NCBI GenBank assembly: GCA_002313515.1
Contig: DCBQ01000005.1
Coordinates: 34,950-98,949, forward strand
Reading direction: 5' to 3'
Length of the DNA: 64,000 nucleotides
Source: Candidatus Saccharibacteria bacterium UBA1103
Lineage (GTDB): Bacteria; Patescibacteriota; Saccharimonadia; Saccharimonadales; Saccharimonadaceae
A program made the position numbers and the translations under genes. Under the pieces are notes generated by a model. That model had not been told where the DNA came from, searched no databases, and saw only the letters and a program-made list of their open reading frames with translations. Each line of letters starts with the position of its first letter. The first letter of the stretch is position 1. Below are positions 42,375-48,197 of this stretch, piece by piece.

Positions 42375-42722
42375 CTATTTATTTACTGATTTCACAATCG
42401 CGGCGAAGGCAGCGGGCTCACGGACGGCTAGGTCGGCTAGGGTCTTGCGATCCAACTGGATGTTGGCGGCCTTTAGACCGGCGATTAGCTTGGCGTAAGT
42501 GGTGCCATTCTGGCGGGCAGCTGCGTTGATGCGGGTGATCCATAGTTGACGCATATCGCGCTTTTTGCTGCGGCGATCACGGAACGCATACTGTAATGAC
42601 TTTAACACGCGCTCTTTGGCCATACGGAAGCTGCGGGTAGCGCTATTGTGTTTGAAACCCTTGGCACGCTTTAGCATCTTGTTGTGACGAGCGCGAGCGG
42701 TTACACCTTTTTTAACTCTCAT
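42375..42722 (-). CDS. rplT: 50S ribosomal protein L20
   Basis: 115 aa, bL20: MRVKKGVTARARHNKMLKRAKGF, then RRSKKRDMRQLWITRINAAARQNG. It binds 23S rRNA early in 50S assembly and in many bacteria represses its own operon. Last gene of infC-rpmI-rplT, with an SD in the 56-nt gap after rpmI. Confidence 0.96.
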   Translation of the reverse strand: MRVKKGVTARARHNKMLKRAKGFKHNSATRSFRMAKERVLKSLQYAFRDRRSKKRDMRQLWITRINAAARQNGTTYAKLIAGLKAANIQLDRKTLADLAVREPAAFAAIVKSVNK

Positions 42723-42778
42723 TGATTACTCCTAACTTGGTCGAATAATTAATTGATTAACGTTAAATTAGGTATCTA

Positions 42779-42973
42779 TTAAATACCTAGGGCGCGACGA
42801 ATAATCTTCGCGTGCTCACCCGTGATTTGCACTGGGGCGGCTTTGGCGCGCTTGTTGCGCTCAGTCTGATGTGATAGCTTGTGATGAGTAGCGGCTGATG
42901 CGCGAAATAGCTTACCACTCTTGGTAACGCCAATGCGCTTGCTGGTACCCTTATGAGTCTTCATTTTTGGCAT
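42779..42973 (-). CDS. rpmI: 50S ribosomal protein L35
   Basis: 64 aa, bL35: MPKMKTHKGTSKRIGVTKSGK, then HKLSHQTERNKRAK. Its start overlaps the last 13 bases of infC in another frame, and its SD lies inside infC, which suggests coupled translation. Confidence 0.95.
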   Translation of the reverse strand: MPKMKTHKGTSKRIGVTKSGKLFRASAATHHKLSHQTERNKRAKAAPVQITGEHAKIIRRALGI

Positions 42974-43485
42974 TTTGAATTGCTCCTTACCATGACGCTC
43001 AGGTTACGACCCGCCATTACTGGTTTATTATCAGCCACGGCTACATCCGAAAGGTCGTCGAGTATTCGACCAAGTAGGGCTCGACCTACCTCGGGGTGCG
43101 CCATCTCGCGACCGCGAAACATCAATTGAATCTTGACCTTGTCGCCGTCTAATAAGAACTTACGGATTTTGCGTAGCTTGATGTCTAGATCGTTTTGACC
43201 AATTTTGAGGCCTAACCGCATCTGCTTAATTTCACTACTGCGTGCATTCTTCTTATTACGCTGCTGCTCCTTCATCTTTTGGTACTGGTACTTACCCCAG
43301 TCGATGATTTTTGCAACAGGTGGCGTTGCAGTTGGTGAAATTTCTACTAAGTCGAGACCGGCATCACGAGCCTGATTGAGGGCGTCACGCTTAGACATAA
43401 TGCCTAGCTGCTCGCCATCTTGACCAATCACACGAAGCTCATGGGCACGGATCTCGCCATTTATCCGAATTGATTTGTTGGCTAT
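42961..43485 (-). CDS. infC: Translation initiation factor IF-3, probable AUA start
   Basis: 174 aa if started at ATA 43485, which has GGTAAGGA exactly 7 nt upstream. The shorter GTG reading (43431) lacks an SD and would remove the conserved N-terminal strand INGEIRAHELRVIGQDGEQLG. Two IF-3 domains joined by a basic linker (YQKMKEQQRNKKNARSS). IF-3 prevents early subunit joining and rejects non-AUG starts, which is the basis of its autoregulation in other bacteria. No ATG occurs in the required region. Directly downstream of tRNA-Asn. Confidence 0.9.
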   Translation of the reverse strand: MANKSIRINGEIRAHELRVIGQDGEQLGIMSKRDALNQARDAGLDLVEISPTATPPVAKIIDWGKYQYQKMKEQQRNKKNARSSEIKQMRLGLKIGQNDLDIKLRKIRKFLLDGDKVKIQLMFRGREMAHPEVGRALLGRILDDLSDVAVADNKPVMAGRNLSVMVRSNSKCQK

Positions 43486-43518
43486 TTTAGGATCCTTACC
43501 TGAAATTAAATTATTATT

Positions 43519-43593
43519 TGGCTCCGGAGGCCGGATTCGAACCGGCGACCCATTGATTAACAGTCAACTGCGCTACCGCTGCGCCACTCCGGA
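43519..43593 (-). tRNA. tRNA-Asn (GTT)
   Basis: 75 nt with CCA encoded. Acceptor TCCGGAG/CTCCGGA, anticodon loop CTGTTAA with GTT, T-loop TTCGAAT. Its 3' end is 33 nt before the infC start and no terminator intervenes. Confidence 0.96.
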
Positions 43594-43630
43594 ATATGCT
43601 GCTTCCATACTTAATGAAAACACTGTGATA

Positions 43631-43659
43631 ATTATATAGATTATGTTGGCGCGGGTCAA
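43631..43659 (-). promoter_or_regulatory. Promoter for tRNA-Asn and infC operon
   Basis: On the minus strand: TTGACC (43659-43654), a 17-nt spacer, TATAAT (43636-43631). A near-consensus promoter, the only one seen upstream of infC. Confidence 0.75.
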
Positions 43660-43721
43660 GGGCTACGAGGCGTGAATTAGAGAAAATATCGTTTTGGCTT
43701 AATTTAGGCGTATAGTCAGGG

Positions 43722-45215
43722 CTATAGTAGTGTAATCTGGCGGTACTGCAATGCCTCGGCGGCGTCGGCTAGTTCGACTTCGGTGTGCTGATTCAAGTCG
43801 GCAATGGTAGCGGCAATACGCATGATTTTAAAATAGCTGCGGGCGGATAGCTTTAGCTTCTCGGTAGCATTAAGCAGTAGGTCGGTGGCAGTCTTGGCGA
43901 ATTTAATCCTAGACTTTAGCTCTTTATTAGTCAGATTAGCGTTGAATTTACCCTGACGCGTTTGCTGTTGCTGGCTGGCGCTAGCGATGGCCTGGCGATA
44001 CCGATCAGACAGGTGCTCATCACTGCCACGCGTGAGGTCGCGCTGCGGTACGCGTGAGACTTGAACAAATAAATCGATGCGATCCAGTAGTGGACCGGAA
44101 ATTTTCTTCTGGTAATTCTGAATAAGTTGCTGGGTACAGGTGCATTCGTGATCGGGGTCGCCATAATATCCGCAGGGGCAGGGATTCATGGTGGCGAGTA
44201 ACATAAAATTGGCCGGATAAGTGGTCTTGCCACCAGCGCGACTAATATGAATCTCGCGGTCCTCTAGTGGTTGGCGCAGGGACTCTAGGGTGCGGCTGGT
44301 AAATTCCGGTATTTCATCCAGGAACAGCACGCCATTGTGGGCCAGGGAAATTTCGCCAGGTCTAACATTAGATCCGCCGCCAACCAGGGCAACGTGCGAG
44401 GCGGTGTGATGGGGCGCACGAAAGGGACGCTTAGTAATGATTCCATCGGATTCGCTGGCAAGCGAATATAATTTAGTAGTCTCGAGTACTTCGTTGTGAG
44501 TCATGGGCGGAAGTAGGCCAGGCAGGGCTTTAGCCAGCATGGTTTTGCCAGATCCGGGAGGGCCGCAGAATAATATATTGTGATGACCAGCTGCGGCAAT
44601 TTCGAGTGCACGTTTAGCAAGTTTTTGCCCGAAAATATCGTCAATAGAGTTAAAATTAGTATAAGTATTTTGCACAACGGTTGGTTGGGTGTAGGGAATG
44701 CGTTGCTCGCCAATTAGGTGCTGAACTACACTGTTAAGCGTAGTAGCTGGTACAACGCTTATGTCATTAACTAGGGCTGCCTGATCGGCATTAACGCTAG
44801 GCAGAACGAACTCACTTAGTCTGCTAATACGGGCGCATTCAGCAAAATTAAGTGCCCCGCGAATAGCGTGTAAATCGCCGTTCAGACCGAGCTCTCCGGC
44901 GAACAATGTTTTATTTACAGCATTTTGCTGTAGTTGGCCGCTGGCCACTAAGATGGACAAAGCGATTGCCAGGTCTAAGTGTGTGCCGTCTTTGGCAATG
45001 TCGGCCGGAATTAAGTTGATGGTAACGCGTTTGGCGGGGAATTGATATCCGGAATTAGTAATGGCTGAGCGTACACGTTCGCGTGATTCGCTAATGGCCT
45101 TGTCGGCTAGCCCTACGATGTTGAAAGCGGGCAGACCCTTAGTAATATCACACTCGGCGGTGACGAGGACGGCGTCAAATCCTTTGATTACTGCTGTCCT
45201 CACCCTTGAAATCAT
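43722..45215 (-). CDS. comM: ComM/YifB family AAA+ ATPase (Mg-chelatase-like)
   Basis: 497 aa. N-terminal Lon-protease-like S5 fold (about 1-165), Mg-chelatase AAA+ core with Walker A GPPGSGKT (about 218-225), Walker B VLFLDEIPEF and the ComM zinc-like cluster CPCGYYGDPDHECTC, plus a C-terminal helical domain. ComM is a helicase that extends branch migration during natural transformation. Together with type IV pili it fits DNA uptake. TAAACT is 6 nt before the ATG, so probably leaderless. Confidence 0.93.
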   Translation of the reverse strand: MISRVRTAVIKGFDAVLVTAECDITKGLPAFNIVGLADKAISESRERVRSAITNSGYQFPAKRVTINLIPADIAKDGTHLDLAIALSILVASGQLQQNAVNKTLFAGELGLNGDLHAIRGALNFAECARISRLSEFVLPSVNADQAALVNDISVVPATTLNSVVQHLIGEQRIPYTQPTVVQNTYTNFNSIDDIFGQKLAKRALEIAAAGHHNILFCGPPGSGKTMLAKALPGLLPPMTHNEVLETTKLYSLASESDGIITKRPFRAPHHTASHVALVGGGSNVRPGEISLAHNGVLFLDEIPEFTSRTLESLRQPLEDREIHISRAGGKTTYPANFMLLATMNPCPCGYYGDPDHECTCTQQLIQNYQKKISGPLLDRIDLFVQVSRVPQRDLTRGSDEHLSDRYRQAIASASQQQQTRQGKFNANLTNKELKSRIKFAKTATDLLLNATEKLKLSARSYFKIMRIAATIADLNQHTEVELADAAEALQYRQITLL

Positions 45216-45280
45216 ATAGTTAGTTTAGCATAAGCTGAATAACTGTTCAAGAATATTAAATCTTGTCGCCTATAGCTCCG

Positions 45281-45359
45281 ATATAAAAATCCCGAGGATA
45301 CGGCTGGTAGCCTCTCATCTCTCATGCACTACAGAGAGGCGAGTCCTCGGGGTTTGTAT
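45281..45359. repeat. Palindromic element upstream of comM
   Basis: AATCCCGAGGA pairs with TCCTCGGGGTT (45344-45354), and a nested GCCTCTC/GAGAGGC (45310-45316 with 45334-45340). Outer ATATAAAA/TTTGTAT flanks resemble the arms of 38917-38995. Confidence 0.6.
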
Positions 45360-45429
45360 CTCGGTCGGCGGCAAAAAAATAATAAAGACCTCTGTAACTC
45401 GTAGTAGCAATGACAACGGATAGCAGGGG

Positions 45430-45461
45430 TTGATAACGATAAGCGGGTATGATAATATAAT
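45430..45461 (+). promoter_or_regulatory. tmRNA promoter
   Basis: TATAAT at 45456-45461 with the tmRNA 5' end 10 nt later. TTGATA at 45430 is a possible -35, but the spacing is long (20 nt). Confidence 0.5.
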
Positions 45462-45470
45462 GACAGTCGT

Positions 45471-45886
45471 GGGGCTGAATTATGCTTCGACGGATGGAAT
45501 TTAACAATCTAGCTTGCGAGTAGTTGACTACTTATAGTCATTCAATAGATGCAAAATCTAAAGTTCAGGCATTTGTAGATACCGTTAAGGAAGCTTTTGC
45601 TCCTAAGGTAGCTGCTGCCGTTGCTGCCTAACCTGACGGTTAGTTCGTATATATTTATGCAGCCCGTTGCTATGCTGATGTAGAATAGGCACTAGCAACG
45701 TCAGAATTCTTCTGCTAGGTTATAGATAATTCCGCAGTTCTATGGCCAAAACTTATGCGGGCGTGCACTGATTATCTTCGTTACCATCTGAGATCGGTGT
45801 ATTTGTAATAGTGAAGGTGACTAGGCTTCGTAGAAGGCTAGGGTGTTACCATGCGGACGCGGGGTCGGTACCCGCCAGCTCCACCA
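45471..45886 (+). ncRNA. ssrA: tmRNA (ssrA)
   Basis: 416 nt. Acceptor GGGGCTG (45471-45477) pairs with CAGCTCC (45876-45882), then ACCA. The tRNA-like 5' part has TTCGACGG. The resume codon is GCA at 45551, preceded by TAGAT. The tag is 26 residues (starts AKSKVQAF, ends AAAVAA) with a TAA at 45629-45631. Stem-loops follow, consistent with pseudoknots. The T-arm stem GCGGG/CCCGC carries loop GTCGGTA instead of the usual TTCGANT. tmRNA rescues stalled ribosomes and tags the product for proteolysis. Confidence 0.93.
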
Positions 45887-45907
45887 TGAAATTATTGCCA
45901 CCGCTTT

Positions 45908-45938
45908 AAATGCGCCCAACTGCGAGGGGGCGTATTTT
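45908..45938 (+). terminator. Intrinsic terminator after tmRNA
   Basis: A GCGCCC...GGGGCGT stem followed by T5 about 45 nt after the tmRNA 3' end. Confidence 0.65.
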
Positions 45939-46595
45939 TATGTGTTCCAGCGCTATCGATGAATCTGGCTGCTCGGATGAATATAAATACAAGAAACGAC
46001 CAGCTGCGAGAATTTACTGGTCGTTTAGAAGATAGATTTATGGTTGATAATGTTTGTTTTTGTGTGCGCTAGTCCATGGATAAATTTTGTATTCATGAAC
46101 TATTAGTATAATAAACCACAGGTGGGGCAGTGTCAACAATCTGCTAGTGGTAAAATTAACTACAAGAACGCCTGGCTTGTGGAAAACTTTTCTGCAATTA
46201 AAATCATTGTGATATGTAATTTTCTGCAATTTCGATGCAGACATGTATTTTTTTGTGATTCGTATTTCGGCACTAGGTCCATGCTGAGCCATATGGCGGT
46301 TCGTGCTTGTTCGTTTATATTTGAATTATATTTTACAGCACATTGTGCAGTGCGCGAACGGTGAGCTGGTTGTCGCTCTATAATAGAAAGTTTTGGGCTA
46401 GCGTATAGCTAAATTATGCCAAGGCTGAGGCTAGGAAAACATGTAATAAAATGCTATGTTGTAAATGTTACTAATATTTTAGCGTTGTAGAAATATACAA
46501 TATTACAACAGAATTAGAGTGAGTCACACGATCTAGGTAGAACACAGTACCACATAAACGTTGTATTAACTACATGCAAACTAGGACTAAAACGG
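45939..46595. other. Gene-free stretch
   Basis: No convincing gene is seen here. It holds a perfect 10-bp hairpin AAACGACCAG/CTGGTCGTTT (45994-46003 with 46017-46026) and an AT-rich imperfect hairpin with GTTGTAA/TTACAAC ends near 46459-46507. Open readings in this stretch have no RBS and no protein-like composition. Confidence 0.6.
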
Positions 46596-46624
46596 TTGAC
46601 GTAAGTGCTAATGTTTGCTAGTAT
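46596..46624 (+). promoter_or_regulatory. Strong stable-RNA-type promoter
   Basis: TTGACG (46596-46601), a 17-nt spacer ending TGTTTGC, and TAGTAT (46619-46624). Closely resembles the 16S, 23S and tRNA-Val promoters. No coding gene begins within 600 nt downstream. Confidence 0.7.
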
Positions 46625-46630
46625 ATAGAC

Positions 46631-47041
46631 AAGCTTGAAAGACAAAAACAACCAAGCAAAAACATAACCGGTTACAATATCAATCGTAGCCATAAAAGTT
46701 AAGTTTTAATAGCAGGTAGATGTCAAACAGACAGCTAGCACATTGTGAATAACGACACTGGAATAGCATATAAGGCTATTTCGGATATTGTTGGATTATA
46801 TGGATAGCGCAGACATATAAGTCGCTATAGATGTATCCAATTGTTCGTGGCAGGTATGGCAGTAATCAGTACTCGTCTGGAGCGGTATTCATTGGTCGTT
46901 CGGAGTGGTCTGATTCTGCCACTCTGTCACGAACACGCGTCGAGCGTAAAATACCTACCCTTAATATTAGATATTCAGCTCCGCGGATATGCTCCCATTA
47001 TCGGGAGCGGTCAGTAAAAGGTCGTTCTGGTTGTGACACTA
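46631..47041 (+). ncRNA. Candidate large structured RNA, unknown class
   Basis: The start is predicted from the promoter at 46596; the 3' end is uncertain. Stems seen: AATAGC/GCTATT (46762-46767 with 46775-46780); TGGAT+AGCG / CGCT+ATCCA (46801-46809 with 46823-46839); a long stem of about 24 bp with one internal loop (46842-46853 with 46924-46935, and 46857-46869 with 46910-46921); and GCTCCC/GGGAGC (46991-46996 with 47003-47008). No credible reading frame. Not recognised as SRP RNA, 6S RNA or a known riboswitch. Confidence 0.45.
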
Positions 47042-47262
47042 GGTGACTCACGCCCTATATTTTGTTTACTTTTCGGCGGATGAGCATGTCGCACTTTAGA
47101 CTTCACTTACAACACGCCAGACGGCCTCTCTTATAGTTCTTTTTAGCCCTAGAGGGCTTGTACCTATAATTCAACTAGGTGGTAAGTTCAAATTAATTGC
47201 AACGTTGCATAGCAGGGACGAATTTGGATTTACTACCTGAATATAATAAAATCATTAACGTA

Positions 47263-47664
47263 ATGGATCGACGAAGGATTGCTATTTCGGGTGCCTTGAT
47301 ACTGCTAGTGTCGTCACTGGTGCTATTTGGGGTACTTAACTTGACTAATCCAACTGAGAGCGGGCCATTTGGTATATTGATAGTGTTGGTGCTGATTTAT
47401 GCAGTAGCCTTTGGTGTCAGTGCTCTGGTTGCTATGGTAGGCCACTATACACTACATCTAATTATTCCAATGAAGGTGGATGCCACGCTGTCGCGACGTC
47501 TGCGGTCAACATATCGCCGTATTGTGGTGGTTTGTGCGATCTTGAGTTTTATTCCGATTTTCCTAACGTCACTAAACTCGATCGGTCGATTGGGTTTTAT
47601 GGATGTGACGTTGATCGCGATTACAGAGGCGGTAGCAATCTTCTACGCCCTAAAAAAGATGTGA
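47263..47664 (+). CDS. Small polytopic membrane protein
   Basis: 133 aa from ATG 47263 (MDRRRIAISG). Four membrane helices (about 8-28, 38-62, 82-104, 110-128) separated by short basic loops. Family not recognised. TATAAT (47242-47247) lies 15 nt upstream, giving a leader of about 9 nt; no SD. The next gene has its own promoter. Confidence 0.7.
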   Translation: MDRRRIAISGALILLVSSLVLFGVLNLTNPTESGPFGILIVLVLIYAVAFGVSALVAMVGHYTLHLIIPMKVDATLSRRLRSTYRRIVVVCAILSFIPIFLTSLNSIGRLGFMDVTLIAITEAVAIFYALKKM

Positions 47665-47729
47665 ATTTGTCAACGCTGCACGGAGCACCCGTGCAAATTT
47701 TTATTAAGGTTATGGTATAATCTAGCTAT

Positions 47730-48197
47730 ATGGGTCCAAGTACAAACACGAGTGGCAATACCTCTAGATACAATCAGCAACCAGTTCAACCTGGCGTTAA
47801 TTATAATGCACCCGTGCAGCAACCTGGCTATAATGTAGTCCCCGTGCCGGGTCAGAGCTATAATCAAGTTCCGGCCATGCCCAGTCCTGAACAGATGGCA
47901 GTGCGTGCTGAACAGTTGGCGGCTCCGTCGCAATTGCCAGCTGCTGCGCAACCTGTACATCAGCAACCAGTTCAGGCAACACAACCTGCAACGGCCACAA
48001 CTACGGCCAGCGGTGATCCAGATAATGCAGCTGACCAGGATAAAATCGAGCAAGAGTGGGTAGATAAAGTTAAAGAGGTTATTAGTAAGACTCAGCATGA
48101 CCCGTTTGCACAACAGATGAATATTTCGATTATGATGCGCGATTACGTGAAGAAGCGTTTCGGCAAAACCGTAGGGAAGGCGCCTGAGGTAAAATAA
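47730..48197 (+). CDS. Gln/Pro-rich protein paired with secretion ATPase
   Basis: 155 aa. The first 100 residues are low-complexity, rich in Q, P, A and N (QQPVQPGVNYN, NQVPAMPSPEQ); the last 50 form a charged helical region (EQEWVDKVKEVISKTQHDPFAQQMN). TATAAT lies 8 nt before the ATG. Overlaps the ATPase start by one base. The composition mirrors the Q/P-rich tail of the ATPase, so the two may bind the same partner (inference). Family not recognised. Confidence 0.7.
   Translation: MGPSTNTSGNTSRYNQQPVQPGVNYNAPVQQPGYNVVPVPGQSYNQVPAMPSPEQMAVRAEQLAAPSQLPAAAQPVHQQPVQATQPATATTTASGDPDNAADQDKIEQEWVDKVKEVISKTQHDPFAQQMNISIMMRDYVKKRFGKTVGKAPEVK

Noticed and set aside
46038..47046. Small open readings in the region after tmRNA
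   Set aside because: No SD or leaderless promoter fits them, and the longest overlaps the stem-loop series proposed as RNA.
45939..47190. Replication origin in the gene-free region
   Set aside because: No cluster of DnaA-box-like TTATCCACA motifs was seen, and no dnaA/dnaN nearby.
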